The position numbers and the translations under genes are program-made. The notes under the pieces were generated by a model. It worked only from the letters and a program-made list of their open reading frames with translations. It ran no database searches and was not told the DNA's origin. Positions 9,043 through 19,219 of a stretch of DNA of 64,000 bases are shown one piece after another. Source of the stretch: Plantactinospora sp040120695 (GTDB taxonomy: Bacteria > Actinomycetota > Actinomycetes > Mycobacteriales > Micromonosporaceae); NCBI RefSeq assembly GCF_040120695.1, contig NZ_JBEEAC010000012.1:124001-188000 (forward strand), written 5' to 3'. Within the stretch, counting starts at the first letter, position 1. Each line of letters starts with the position of its first letter.

Positions 9043-9588
9043 GTGCGCGGACGACTCTGCCTGATCGCTGGCGGTCTGCTGCTGCTGACCGGCTGTGCCG
9101 AGGAGGCCGCACCGCAGTCGGTCGGGCCGGCGCCGAAGGTGGTCCGGTTGCCGGCGTCGGCTGCCGGCGGTGCCTGTCAACTGGTGGAGTACGCGGCGAT
9201 CGAGCAGGCCATTGGCACCAGGTTCGAGGTCGCGGCGGCGAGCCGGCATGGCAAGACGGACACCTGCGTGCTGCGTGGCGAGGCCGAGGCCCGACCGGAA
9301 CTCGCGCTGTCGGTGACCCCGACCACCGCCGACGGGTCGATCTTCGCCGACGAGGTGGTGCCGAGCGGCGGCAAGACCGTCAAGGGGCTGGGCAAGGCCG
9401 CCTACCGGGCCACGACGGCTCCGTCGAAGACCGTCGGCAGCGCGATCGAGGTGGGCTGGCTCAGCGGTAAGGGGCGGCTGGTCAGCCTCCGCTTCACCTT
9501 CGCCGCCGGCGAGGATCGGGACAAGGCCGACGCCCTCGCGCCAAAAATGATCAATCTGGCGAAGATGCTCGAAAGCAACCGCCTCTGA
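9043..9588 (+). CDS. putative lipoprotein, unknown function
   Basis: 181 residues. A type II signal peptide is clear: two arginines, a hydrophobic core, then lipobox LLTGC at residues 14-18, so the mature protein should be lipid-anchored outside the membrane. The rest has two further cysteines, GACQLVEY and TCVLRGE, likely a disulphide, in an arrangement reminiscent of DUF3558-type actinobacterial lipoproteins; I do not assign it to that family. GTG 9043 is preceded at six bases by ggggagg (9030-9036). The long upstream extension of this frame is rejected because the lipobox would then be internal. It converges with ideR, ten bases between stops. Confidence 0.8.
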   Translation: MRGRLCLIAGGLLLLTGCAEEAAPQSVGPAPKVVRLPASAAGGACQLVEYAAIEQAIGTRFEVAAASRHGKTDTCVLRGEAEARPELALSVTPTTADGSIFADEVVPSGGKTVKGLGKAAYRATTAPSKTVGSAIEVGWLSGKGRLVSLRFTFAAGEDRDKADALAPKMINLAKMLESNRL

Positions 9589-9598
9589 CCGGCGCCGC

Positions 9599-10285
9599 TC
9601 AGGCCGCGGCGACGAAGACCCGGGAGGCGACCTCCCGGGGCAGCCGTACCTTGTCGCCGGAACGGTCGATGGTGACCGCGTCCCGCTCCTGTGCCACCGT
9701 CACCATCGCGCCCGGGTCGACTCCGGCAGCGTGCAACTGCCGCAGTACGTCGCCTTCCTTCTGGACGCTCTCGCAGATCCGCCGGACCACCACGGGGCCG
9801 CTCAGGCCGGGGAAGGCGAGATTGCGTTCACCCTCGCTGAGCGTCTCCACCGCTACCTCCGGGTCGGGGCTCAGCGCCTCCAGGCCCGGGATCGGGTTGC
9901 CGTACGGCGACCGGGTGGGGCGGTCGAGCAGCTCGAAGACCTTCTTCTCCACCGCGTCGCTCATCACGTGCTCCCAGCGACAGGCCTCCTCGTGGGCCTC
10001 CTCGTAGGGCATCCCGATCACGTTGACGAGCAGGAGCTCGGCCAGCCGGTGCTTGCGCATCACCGAGATCGCCTGCGTGCGGCCGAGCACGGTGAGCTGG
10101 AGGTGCCGGTCGTCCTCGACGGTCAGCAGGCCGTCGCGCTCCATCCGGGCCACGGTCTGGCTGACAGTCGGACCACTCTGGCGCAGCCGCTCGGCGATCC
10201 GGGCACGCAGCGGCGGCACCCCCTCCTCCTCCAGTTCGAGGATGGTGCGCAGGTACATCTCGGTGGTATCGACTAGGTCGTTCAC
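9599..10285 (-). CDS. ideR: iron-dependent repressor, DtxR/IdeR family
   Basis: 228-residue metal-activated repressor of iron uptake and storage genes. It has an N-terminal winged helix (SGPTVSQTVARMERDGLL), a metal-binding dimerisation domain and a C-terminal SH3-like domain. With GTG 10285 as start, all DtxR/IdeR metal ligands fall at their canonical numbers: Met10, His79, Glu83, His98, Cys102, Glu105, His106. That agreement, together with gggagg about nine bases upstream, decides the start over GTG 10306. All ligands are present, so it should be functional. It is divergent from the rhodanese gene. Confidence 0.95.
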   Translation of the reverse strand: MNDLVDTTEMYLRTILELEEEGVPPLRARIAERLRQSGPTVSQTVARMERDGLLTVEDDRHLQLTVLGRTQAISVMRKHRLAELLLVNVIGMPYEEAHEEACRWEHVMSDAVEKKVFELLDRPTRSPYGNPIPGLEALSPDPEVAVETLSEGERNLAFPGLSGPVVVRRICESVQKEGDVLRQLHAAGVDPGAMVTVAQERDAVTIDRSGDKVRLPREVASRVFVAAA

Positions 10286-10383
10286 GTCAGTGGTCCTCCC
10301 GATCACGATGGTACCTCGGGGAACCGATATTCAGTGTCGCCGAGCTGGGGCGGTTCCGCACCGGATGGTGTTGACTGGACGGC

Positions 10384-11256
10384 GTGTCCGCACCGGATGA
10401 TCTCCTCGTCGATGTGGCCGGGCTCACCGCCGAGCTGGCGTCCACCGAGCCGCCGGTCGTCCTGGACGTCCGCTGGCGGCTCGTCGGACCGCCCGGCCGC
10501 ACGGACTACCTGGCCGGGCACCTGCCCGGCGCGGTCTTTGTCGACCTGGACCGGGAGCTGTCCGGGCCACCCGGGGCGGGCGGCCGGCATCCGCTGCCCG
10601 AGCCGGCGGCGTTGCAGCGGGTGCTGCGCGCGGCCGGCGTCCGCACGGGTGGCCCGGTGGTGGTCTACGACGGCGGCGACGGCATGGCGGCGGCACGGGC
10701 CTGGTGGACGCTGCGCTGGGCCGGGCATGCCGAGGTCAGGGTGCTCGACGGAGGCTTCCCGGCGTGGGTCGGGGCCGGGCTGCCTGTCAGCACCGAGCCG
10801 CCGGCGCCGACGCCGGGGGACGTGACCGTACGCCCGGGTGGCATGCCGGTGCTGGATGCCGGCTCGGCCGCCGAGGTGGCGGCGGCGGGGGTGCTGGTCG
10901 ACGTCCGGGCGGCGGCGCGCTACCGGGGCGAGACCGAACCCGTCGACCCGGTCGCCGGGCACATTCCCGGTGCGGTGAACGTACCGGCCACCGAGTACGT
11001 CGGGGCGGACGGTCGGCTTCCGTCCGCCGAGGCGCTGCGGGTCCGGTTCGCCGAGGCGGGCGTCCGGCCCGGAGTGCGGGTCGGCGCGTACTGCGGTTCG
11101 GGGGTGACCGCCGCGCAGGCGGTGCTCGCCCTGCACCGGGCCGGGTATCCCGAGGCGGCCCTCTACGTCGGGTCGTGGAGCCATTGGATCAGCGACCCCG
11201 AGCGGCGGGTCGCGCTCGGCGCCGATCCGGCCGACCCGGCGCCGGACGCCGACTGA
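10384..11256 (+). CDS. sseA: thiosulfate/3-mercaptopyruvate sulfurtransferase (tandem rhodanese)
   Basis: 290 residues with two rhodanese domains (about 1-135 inactive, 150-280 active). The active-site cysteine is Cys237 in YCGSGVTA, the loop type found in SseA-like and thiosulfate sulfurtransferases. The N-terminal domain carries the CH2-like DVRW and GHLPGAV motifs without a cysteine. It moves sulfane sulfur from thiosulfate or mercaptopyruvate to a thiol acceptor in the cytoplasm. Which donor it prefers cannot be read from sequence. The GTG start at 10384 lacks an obvious Shine-Dalgarno. Confidence 0.85.
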   Translation: MSAPDDLLVDVAGLTAELASTEPPVVLDVRWRLVGPPGRTDYLAGHLPGAVFVDLDRELSGPPGAGGRHPLPEPAALQRVLRAAGVRTGGPVVVYDGGDGMAAARAWWTLRWAGHAEVRVLDGGFPAWVGAGLPVSTEPPAPTPGDVTVRPGGMPVLDAGSAAEVAAAGVLVDVRAAARYRGETEPVDPVAGHIPGAVNVPATEYVGADGRLPSAEALRVRFAEAGVRPGVRVGAYCGSGVTAAQAVLALHRAGYPEAALYVGSWSHWISDPERRVALGADPADPAPDAD

Positions 11257-11262
11257 GCCGGC

Positions 11263-11400
11263 GCTGCGTCGTGGTGCCGGCGCGCGGCACGTTGCGTCGT
11301 GGTGCCGACCTGGGCACGTTGCGTTGTGGTGCCGACCTGCGGCACGTTGCGTCGTGGTGCCGACCCGCGGCACGTTGCGTCGCCGTGCGGCGGGCGCCTC
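11263..11400. repeat. 28-bp tandem repeat downstream of sseA
   Basis: Five units of 27-28 bp start at 11263, 11291, 11318, 11346 and 11374, each reading gttgcgtcgtggtgccgacc or close to it, followed by a short gc-rich cac ending. The array begins seven bases after the sseA stop and decays toward acuC. No spacer structure is present, so it is not CRISPR. Confidence 0.85.
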
Positions 11401-11479
11401 GCGTCGCGGTGCCCGGCGCGCGGCGCTCCGGGGTATGCGGTCGCGGACGGTCCTTGGTCGTCATGCGACGATGAAGGAC

Positions 11480-12661
11480 ATGTCGGACGACACGGTGGTG
11501 GTCTGGGACGAGAGTCTGCTGGCGTACGATCTCGGTGACCACCCACTCGACCCGGTAAGGGTCGAACTGACCGTGGCCCTGGCTCGGGAACTCGGCGTAC
11601 TGGACCGGCCCGGCGTGCGCGTGGTGGCGCCCACCCCGGCCGACGACGCGGCACTCGCCCGGGTGCACCGGTCGGACTACCTCGACGCCGTCCGGGCGGC
11701 GCCGAGCGACCCGCTCTTCTCCGGATACGGCCTCGGTACGCCAGACAACCCGATCTTCGACCGGATGCACGAGTCCAGTGCCCTGGTGGCTGGGGCGAGC
11801 CTGGCCGCGGCCGAGGCGGTCTGGCGCGGCGAGGCCCGCCGGGCGGTCAACGTGGCCGGTGGCCTGCACCACGCGATGCCGAGCCGGGCGGCCGGGTTCT
11901 GCGTCTACAACGATCCGGCGGTGGCCATCGCCCGGCTGCTGGACCTCGGTGCCGAGCGGGTGGCCTACGTGGACGTCGACGTGCACCACGGTGACGGGGT
12001 GCAGGAGGTCTTCTACACGGATCCCCGGGTGCTGACGATCAGCCTGCACGAGACGCCGTTGGCGCTCTTTCCCGGCACCGGGTTCTCCGACGAGACGGGT
12101 GGCCCGGGGGCCGAGGGGAGCGCGGTCAACCTGCCGCTGCCGCCCGGCACCGGCGACGCGGGCTGGCTGCGGGGCTTCCACGCCACCGTTCCGGCGCTGC
12201 TGCGTGCTTTCCGGCCGCAGATCCTCCTCACCCAGTGCGGTGCGGACAGCCACCGGCTCGATCCGCTCGCCGATCTGCGGCTGAGCGTGGACGGGCAGCG
12301 GGCGAGCTATCTGGCGCTGCGAACGTTGGCTGACGAACTCTGCGAGGGGCGTTGGGTGGCCACCGGTGGCGGCGGCTACGCGCTGGTCGAGGTGGTGCCC
12401 CGGGCCTGGACGCACCTGCTCGCGGTGGCCACCGGCGACCCGATCGACCCGGCGACGCTGACTCCGCCGGGCTGGCGGGCGCTGGCCACGGCCCGCCGTC
12501 CGGAGCGGGAGGTACCGCTGCGGATGACCGACGAGGCGGACTGCTCGTACGAGCCGTGGCAGCCGACCGGTGAGCCAGATGCGGTGGACCGGGCGATCAT
12601 GGCGACCCGCAAGGCAGTCTTTCCGCTGCACGGGCTCGACCCGCAGGATCCGGGGTCCTGA
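11480..12661 (+). CDS. acuC: acetoin utilisation protein AcuC, histone deacetylase superfamily
   Basis: 393-residue zinc-dependent deacetylase of the class I/II HDAC fold. Catalytic features are the GGLHHAMPSRAAGFCVYND loop with the paired histidines, the metal-binding DVDVHHGDGVQ motif, QCGADSH, and GGGGY near the C-terminus. AcuC in other bacteria deacetylates lysines, for example on acetyl-CoA synthetase; the substrate here is not evident from neighbours. ATG 11480 (MSDDTVVVWDE) is chosen by similarity to family N-termini; ATG 11471 is an alternative three codons earlier and neither has a good ribosome binding site. The longer frame upstream is repeat-derived. Confidence 0.88.
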   Translation: MSDDTVVVWDESLLAYDLGDHPLDPVRVELTVALARELGVLDRPGVRVVAPTPADDAALARVHRSDYLDAVRAAPSDPLFSGYGLGTPDNPIFDRMHESSALVAGASLAAAEAVWRGEARRAVNVAGGLHHAMPSRAAGFCVYNDPAVAIARLLDLGAERVAYVDVDVHHGDGVQEVFYTDPRVLTISLHETPLALFPGTGFSDETGGPGAEGSAVNLPLPPGTGDAGWLRGFHATVPALLRAFRPQILLTQCGADSHRLDPLADLRLSVDGQRASYLALRTLADELCEGRWVATGGGGYALVEVVPRAWTHLLAVATGDPIDPATLTPPGWRALATARRPEREVPLRMTDEADCSYEPWQPTGEPDAVDRAIMATRKAVFPLHGLDPQDPGS

Positions 12662-12787
12662 CCCGCCACCGCCCGAGGATCTGGCACCGTCGTCCGATGC
12701 CCCGGCACCACCGTCCGTCGGCCCGGGGATCGGCACCGCCCGCAGCCCGTCGCAAAATAGTGTCGAATTAGTGTCGGAACCGTCTCG

Positions 12788-13708
12788 TTATGCCTCGGGA
12801 CGGCTCGGCTCGGCTGCCCGCAGATGCCGGTAGAGAGTGGCCCGGGAGACGCCGAGGCTGGCGGCGATCTGGTCCACGGTGTGCAGGGCGGCCCCGTGCA
12901 TGGCCCGCGCCGCCCGGACCTGCTCGGCGCTGAGCCCCGGTGGGCGCCCCGCCCGGCGCCGCCGACCCGGCTGGAGCCGCTCCGGGCCGGCGTGCCACCC
13001 CGCCGGAGCGGGGGACGGCGGTGCCGGGGTGAGGGACGGCGGTGCCGGGGAGTCGGATGCCGGCTCCGGGGCGTCGGATGACGGTGCCGGGGCGGGGGAC
13101 GGCGGTGCCGGGGCGTCGGATGGCGGTGCCGGGGCGATGGATGTCGGAGCGTCGCGTGACGGTGGCGGGGCGCCGAGGAGTCGGGTAGCGCCGTCGAGCA
13201 GCGCCGCCCTCAGTTCGTCGTCCGGCACGTCGGCGAAGAAGACGATCGGATCGCCGAGCATGCCGGTCGCCTGGATCGCCCGGATCCGCTCCAGCCGGGT
13301 CGCGTCCGCTCCGGCGACCAGGTCGTACGCCCTGGTGGCGAGCCGCATGATCCGGGTATACGTGCTGCCCCGGGCGAGCAGCGTCAAGTCGTGGTAGAGC
13401 GTCTTCAACGGACGGCGGTGCCGTAGCAGGGTGTCGACCCAGCCCTCCAGCGCCGCCCAGCGGGCCGCCGGCCAGGGCAACCGGGCCGCCCGGTCCAGGG
13501 CCGCCTCCAGGTCGGAGACGAGCGGCTCGGCGAGCGCCACCAGCAGGTGCTCCTTGGTGGGGAAGTGGTAGAGGATGCCCGCCTTGGTCAGCCCCAGCCG
13601 GTCGGCGATCTGCCGCAGCGAGGTGCGCTGGTAGCCCTGCGCCCCGAACAGGTCGAGGGCGGTACGGAGGATCCGGCTCCTGGTGTCGAGGGCGGGCGAT
13701 CGTTCCAT
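12788..13708 (-). CDS. TetR-type regulator with additional C-terminal Hin/resolvase-like HTH
   Basis: 306 residues. Residues 8-60 form a TetR DNA-binding domain (FGAQGYQRTSLRQIADRLGL, then YHFPTKEHLL). A ligand-binding domain follows to about 190, then a Pro/Ala/Ser linker made of near-repeats such as PAPPSDAPAPPS, and then residues 254-306 form a second helix-turn-helix (GRPPGLSAEQ..., SLGVSRATLYRHL) of the kind found at the C-terminus of serine recombinases. No recombinase catalytic domain is present. ATG 13708 is used because MERSPALDTRSRIL is a normal TetR start. It is divergent from the ABC exporter and likely represses it. Confidence 0.85.
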   Translation of the reverse strand: MERSPALDTRSRILRTALDLFGAQGYQRTSLRQIADRLGLTKAGILYHFPTKEHLLVALAEPLVSDLEAALDRAARLPWPAARWAALEGWVDTLLRHRRPLKTLYHDLTLLARGSTYTRIMRLATRAYDLVAGADATRLERIRAIQATGMLGDPIVFFADVPDDELRAALLDGATRLLGAPPPSRDAPTSIAPAPPSDAPAPPSPAPAPSSDAPEPASDSPAPPSLTPAPPSPAPAGWHAGPERLQPGRRRRAGRPPGLSAEQVRAARAMHGAALHTVDQIAASLGVSRATLYRHLRAAEPSRPEA

Positions 13709-13726
13709 TCGCCCAGCGTACCGACG

Positions 13727-13798
13727 ACTGACCGACGATCGGGAGATCTGTGACGGTCGTCCTACCATCGGTCAGTACACTGGCGTCGAGACCGTCAC
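13727..13798. promoter_or_regulatory. operator-like inverted repeats between TetR regulator and ABC exporter
   Basis: actgaccga (13727-13735) and tcggtcagt (13768-13776) are exact complements; joined they would give a perfect 18-bp TetR-like palindrome. Each half is followed or preceded by a degraded partner (actgaccgacgatcggga; ccatcggtcagt), consistent with two imperfect operators about 32 bp apart. A second pair, gtgacggtc (13750-13758) and gaccgtcac (13790-13798), interlocks with the first. All lie in the 169-base divergent intergenic region, where a local TetR repressor would bind. Confidence 0.55.
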
Positions 13799-13877
13799 GA
13801 TCTGGCTTGGCGCGTCGTCCTGGCCGACAGACGGCGCGGAATCGGCAAGCGTAATCGGCAACTAGCAAGGGAGCGTC

Positions 13878-14804
13878 ATGACCGCGATCTCGGTGGCCGG
13901 CCTGGTGAAGACCTTCGGAACCACCCGCGCGCTGGACGAACTGGATCTGACCGTCCGCTCCGGTGAGGTGCACGGGTTCCTCGGGCCGAACGGGGCGGGA
14001 AAGTCCACCACCATCAGGATCCTGCTCGGCCTGCTCCGCAAGGACGCGGGCGAGGTCGACGTACTGGGCGGCGACCCCTGGCGGGACGCCGTGTCGCTGC
14101 ACCGCCGGCTGGCGTACGTGCCCGGCGACGTGAACCTATGGCCCAACCTCTCCGGTGGGGAGGCGATCGACCTCTTCGGCGCGCTGCGCGGCGGCCTGGA
14201 CCGGGCCCGCCGGGACGAACTGCTGCAGCGCTTCGACCTCGACCCGACCAAGAAGTGCCGCACCTACTCAAAGGGCAACCGGCAGAAGGTGGCGATCGTC
14301 GCGGCGTTCGCCTCCGACGTGGAACTGCTGGTGCTCGACGAGCCGACCTCCGGGCTGGACCCGTTGATGGAGGCGGTCTTCCGGGAGTACGTCACCGCGC
14401 TGCGCGACGCGGGCAGGACGGTGCTGCTCTCCAGCCACGTGATGTCCGAGGTCGAGGCGCTCTGCGACCGGGTCAGCATCATCCGGGCCGGTCGTACCGT
14501 CGAGTCCGGCACCCTGGCCGAGTTGCGCCACCTGACCCGTACCCCGATGACGGTCGAGACGGAACGCCCGGTCGACGGGCTCGCCGACCTGGCCGGGGTG
14601 CACGCGGTTACCGTCTCCGGCGCGACCACCCGGTTCGAGGTCGAGTCCGGCACCCTCGACCCGGTGCTGGCTCACCTCGCCCGGTTCGGCGTACGGACCC
14701 TGACCAGTACGCCGCCGACCCTGGAGGAGTTGTTCATGCGGCACTACGGCGACGGTTCCGCCGCCGCACCCGGCCAGCGCCCGTTGCCGGCGGGTGCCCG
14801 ATGA
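13878..14804 (+). CDS. ABC transporter ATP-binding protein (drug/antibiotic export type)
   Basis: 308 residues. Walker A GPNGAGKSTT (residues 36-45), signature YSKGNRQK (about 132-139), Walker B LLVLDEPTSGLDP, and the switch histidine in SSHVMSE are all present, followed by a C-terminal regulatory extension of about 90 residues typical of DrrA-like exporters. It energises the permease encoded next, whose ATG overlaps this stop (ATGA at 14801-14804), so the two are translationally coupled. ATG 13878 follows gcaagggagcgtc, a good ribosome binding site. Regulation is probably by the divergent TetR protein. Confidence 0.92.
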   Translation: MTAISVAGLVKTFGTTRALDELDLTVRSGEVHGFLGPNGAGKSTTIRILLGLLRKDAGEVDVLGGDPWRDAVSLHRRLAYVPGDVNLWPNLSGGEAIDLFGALRGGLDRARRDELLQRFDLDPTKKCRTYSKGNRQKVAIVAAFASDVELLVLDEPTSGLDPLMEAVFREYVTALRDAGRTVLLSSHVMSEVEALCDRVSIIRAGRTVESGTLAELRHLTRTPMTVETERPVDGLADLAGVHAVTVSGATTRFEVESGTLDPVLAHLARFGVRTLTSTPPTLEELFMRHYGDGSAAAPGQRPLPAGAR

Positions 14805-16429
14805 CCGCGTTCACCGGCACTGCCCGGCTGACCCGGCTCGCGCTGCGCCGGGACCGGGTGAAGCTCCTGGTCTGGGCGCTGGCCGTGCCGGGAGTCGGCG
14901 CCGCGGTCGCGCAGAGCGTCGCCGGCATCTACGCCACCGAGTCCGATCGGATCGGCTACGCCACCACCAGCGCGGCGAGCGTGGTCGCCCGGGCGTTCAA
15001 CGGCCCGGTCTCGGGGCCGAGCCTCGGGTCGGTGGTCACCGCCGAGGCGTACACCACACTGGCCCTACTCGCCGCGTTGCTCAGCACCTTCGCGGTGGTC
15101 CGGCACACCCGGCAGAACGAGGAGACCGGGCGGGCGGAGCTGCTCGGCTCGGCGGTGGTCGGCCGGCATGCCCCGCTGACCGCGGCCCTGCTCACCGTGC
15201 TGGCCGCGAACCTGCTCAGCGGGCTGCTGCTCGCCCTGGCGCTCGCCGCCGGGGGCCTGCCGATGGCCGGCTCGCTCGCCCTCGGTGCGGCGATCGCCGG
15301 AATCGGGGTCTCGTTCGCGGCGGTCGCCGCGGTGACCGCCCAGATCTCCGGCACGGCGCGCGGCGCGAACGGCATGGCGGCGGCCGTCGTCGGGCTCGCC
15401 TTCCTGCTCCGGGCCGCCGGAGACGCCTGGGGAACCGTCTCCGCCGACGGGATGCGGGTGGTCAGCGCCTGGCCGTCCTGGATTTCCCCGCTCGGTTGGG
15501 CCAACCAGGTCCGGGCGTTCGACGGCAACCGCTGGCCGGTACTGGCCCTGACGGCCGGATTCGCGCTGCTCGCCGTCGGTACGGCGTTCGTGCTGACCGC
15601 CCACCGCGACCTGGGCAGTGGGGTACTGGCGGTCCGCCGGGGGCCGGCGGTGGCTGCCGGCAGCCTGCTCAGTCCCGGTGGTCTGGCCTGGAGGTTGCAG
15701 CGCGGTGTGGTGCTGGGCTGGGCGATCGGCGTCGTGGTGATGGGGCTGTCGATGGGCTCGGTCGGTGACCAGTTGGACAGCTTCGTCGGCGAGAACGAGG
15801 CCGCCAGCGAGCTGATCACCCAGCTCGGTGGCACCGACAAGCTGACCGACGCGTTCCTGGGCACCATGATGGCGATGTTCGCCCTCGCGGTGGCCGGCTT
15901 CGCCGTGCAGGCGGTGCTGCGGCTGCGGACCGAGGAGGCCACCGGAGCCCTGGAGGGGATACTCGCCACCGCGGTCAGCCGGCCCCGCTGGCTGCTCAGC
16001 CACCTGCTCTGGGCCGCGCTCGGCACGGTTGCCCTGCTGACGCTCGCGGGTGCCAGCACCGGGCTCGGCTACGGACTGGTCACCGGCGACGTACCCGGGC
16101 AGGTGGCCCGGCTCACCGTGGCCGGGCTGGTCCAGGCACCGGCGGCGCTCGTCGTCACCGGCCTGGTGGTGGTGCTGTTCGGGCTGCTGCCCCGGCTGTC
16201 GGTGGCGCTGTCCTGGTCGGCGTTCCTGCTCTGCGTCGTGCTGGGTCAGCTCGGCGCGTTGCTGGAGTTGCCGCAGCCGGTACTGAACCTGTCGCCGTTC
16301 ACCCATCTGCCGGCGGTGCCGGCCGCCGACCCGAGCGCCACGCCGATGGTGGTGTTGCTCGGCGTCGCGGTCGCGCTGACCGCACTCGGCCTGGCCACGT
16401 TCCGCCGCCGGGACCTGGCGGTCGGCTGA
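14801..16429 (+). CDS. ABC transporter permease, polyketide-exporter type
   Basis: 542-residue polytopic membrane protein with about twelve hydrophobic segments in two halves, each beginning with a long conserved loop (ARAFNGPVSGPSLGS in the first half, QLGGTDKLTDAFL in the second). This two-half layout is that of actinobacterial ABC-2 permeases annotated as exporters of polyketide antibiotics. ATG 14801 overlaps the upstream stop. Substrate is unknown and no biosynthetic cluster is adjacent, so self-protection against external compounds is as likely as export of an own product. Confidence 0.88.
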   Translation: MTAFTGTARLTRLALRRDRVKLLVWALAVPGVGAAVAQSVAGIYATESDRIGYATTSAASVVARAFNGPVSGPSLGSVVTAEAYTTLALLAALLSTFAVVRHTRQNEETGRAELLGSAVVGRHAPLTAALLTVLAANLLSGLLLALALAAGGLPMAGSLALGAAIAGIGVSFAAVAAVTAQISGTARGANGMAAAVVGLAFLLRAAGDAWGTVSADGMRVVSAWPSWISPLGWANQVRAFDGNRWPVLALTAGFALLAVGTAFVLTAHRDLGSGVLAVRRGPAVAAGSLLSPGGLAWRLQRGVVLGWAIGVVVMGLSMGSVGDQLDSFVGENEAASELITQLGGTDKLTDAFLGTMMAMFALAVAGFAVQAVLRLRTEEATGALEGILATAVSRPRWLLSHLLWAALGTVALLTLAGASTGLGYGLVTGDVPGQVARLTVAGLVQAPAALVVTGLVVVLFGLLPRLSVALSWSAFLLCVVLGQLGALLELPQPVLNLSPFTHLPAVPAADPSATPMVVLLGVAVALTALGLATFRRRDLAVG

Positions 16430-16499
16430 GAATCCGGTGGTCGGGTGAGAGCCCGGCGGTCGGGTGAGGACCGACGGGCGGCCCCGGACCACGGGCACG

Positions 16500-16548
16500 C
16501 CACCGGGAGTCCTCGCCACCTGTGTCTGGTGGCGAGGACTCCCGGTGG
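16500..16548. terminator. bidirectional terminator, 21-bp perfect stem
   Basis: Arms 16500-16520 and 16528-16548 are exact reverse complements with loop tgtgtct. It sits between the converging ABC permease (+) and sigB (-), seven bases from the sigB stop, and can end both transcripts. Confidence 0.9.
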
Positions 16549-16554
16549 TACGGC

Positions 16555-17595
<1,041 letters not shown>

Positions 17596-17896
17596 CTGTC
17601 GCCTCCCCGCTTCGACATGTGGCGCGTCCCAGCGGACAACCGCGCTGGTGACACATAGCTTGGCCGGTGGCGCGTGAAGCGGAGGTGAGGAGAGCGTCGG
17701 GTTGGCATGAAACCGGGAGAACGCGTGGCGATAATTCGTCCGCTTTTCCGTCCTTGAACCGATCGATCACCCGGTCGGCCGGGAGCCTGCCCGCGACGAG
17801 TGCTTGCCGGTGCCGGGCGACAAGCGCGGAGGGTGCTTGCCGGTGCCGATTACCGTGCGGGACGGGAACAGAGATCAATGACGAATGGAGGACGTG
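17596..17896. other. intergenic region between sigB (-) and spo0M (+)
   Basis: About 300 bases holding both divergent promoters. I see the sigB ribosome binding site near 17602-17608 and a tandem gtgcttgccggtgccg at about 17800 and 17832, and no reading frame with coding character. No promoter element is strong enough to call. Confidence 0.4.
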
Positions 17897-18685
17897 GTGG
17901 TCTTCAAACGGTTGATGCAGGCGATGGGTGTGGGCGGTCCGTCGGTCGAGACGGTGCTGACCAACCCGAACTGCCGGCCAGGCGGTTTTCTCGAGGGCCA
18001 GGTCCACGTCGCCGGCGGCGACCACCCGGTGGATGTCGAGTACGTCGCGCTCGGCCTGGTGACCCGGGTCGAGGTGGAGAGCGGTGACAGTGAGTACAAC
18101 ACCACCCAGGAGTTCCACCGGCAGCGGGTGACCGGCCCGTTCCGGTTGGAGAGCGGGCAGCGTCACGACATCCCGTTCCGCTTCGAGGTGCCGTGGGAGA
18201 CTCCGCTGACCGAGATCGGCGGCCAGCACCTGCACGGGATGACCATGGGTCTGCGTACCGAACTGGAGGTCGCCCGGGCGGTGGACAAGGGTGATCTCGA
18301 CCCGGTGGCGGTGCATCCGCTGCCCGCGCAGGAGCGCGTCATCGACGCCCTGGCGCAGCTCGGCTTCCGGTTCAGCCGGGCGGACGTCGAGCGCGGCCAC
18401 ATCTACGGCGTGCAACAGAGCCTGCCGTTCTACCAGGAGATCGAGTTCTATCCCGGACCGCAGTACGCCCGTGCGATCAACCAGCTTGAACTGACCTTCG
18501 TGGCGATGCCGCAGCAGCTGCAGATCGTGTTGGAGATCGACAAGCGGGGTGGGCTCTTCACCGAGGGCCGTGACGCGTTCGGCCGGTTCACCATCGACTA
18601 CGCGTCGGTGGACCGGACCGACTGGACCAGACAGCTCGACAGCTGGCTGCGCCAGTCCATGCAGAAGCGCGGCCTGTTCTCCTGA
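17897..18685 (+). CDS. Spo0M/sporulation-control arrestin-like protein
   Basis: 262 residues with the two-lobed arrestin-like beta fold of the Spo0M family (VFKRLMQAMGVGGPSVETVL at the start, then GGFLEGQVHVAGG, FRFEVPWETPLTE). Spo0M affects sporulation and cell division in Bacillus; the role in this lineage is not established. ggagg at 17887-17891 would overlap an ATG at 17885 but is five bases before GTG 17897, which therefore is chosen, giving the family N-terminus xVFKRL. No signal or membrane segment is seen. Confidence 0.87.
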   Translation: MVFKRLMQAMGVGGPSVETVLTNPNCRPGGFLEGQVHVAGGDHPVDVEYVALGLVTRVEVESGDSEYNTTQEFHRQRVTGPFRLESGQRHDIPFRFEVPWETPLTEIGGQHLHGMTMGLRTELEVARAVDKGDLDPVAVHPLPAQERVIDALAQLGFRFSRADVERGHIYGVQQSLPFYQEIEFYPGPQYARAINQLELTFVAMPQQLQIVLEIDKRGGLFTEGRDAFGRFTIDYASVDRTDWTRQLDSWLRQSMQKRGLFS

Positions 18686-18694
18686 GCTTCTCCG

Positions 18695-18730
18695 CTTCTG
18701 GGCCTTCGGCTTCTGGGCCTTCGGCTTCCT
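18695..18730. repeat. 15-bp tandem repeat after the spo0M stop
   Basis: Two exact copies of gcttctgggccttcg (18695-18709, 18710-18724) followed by a decayed third, ten bases after the stop codon. Confidence 0.75.
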
Positions 18731-18792
18731 AGCCTCTGCGCTTCTGAGGCTGCCCGCGCTGCTCTGCCCGGCCGGGCCGGTGCTGCTGGCTC

Positions 18793-19215
<423 letters not shown>

Positions 19216-19219
19216 GGCG

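Noticed and set aside
13150..13708. Site-specific recombinase from the Hin-like HTH in the TetR gene
   Set aside because: No serine recombinase catalytic domain precedes the HTH; the N-terminal part is a normal TetR protein.
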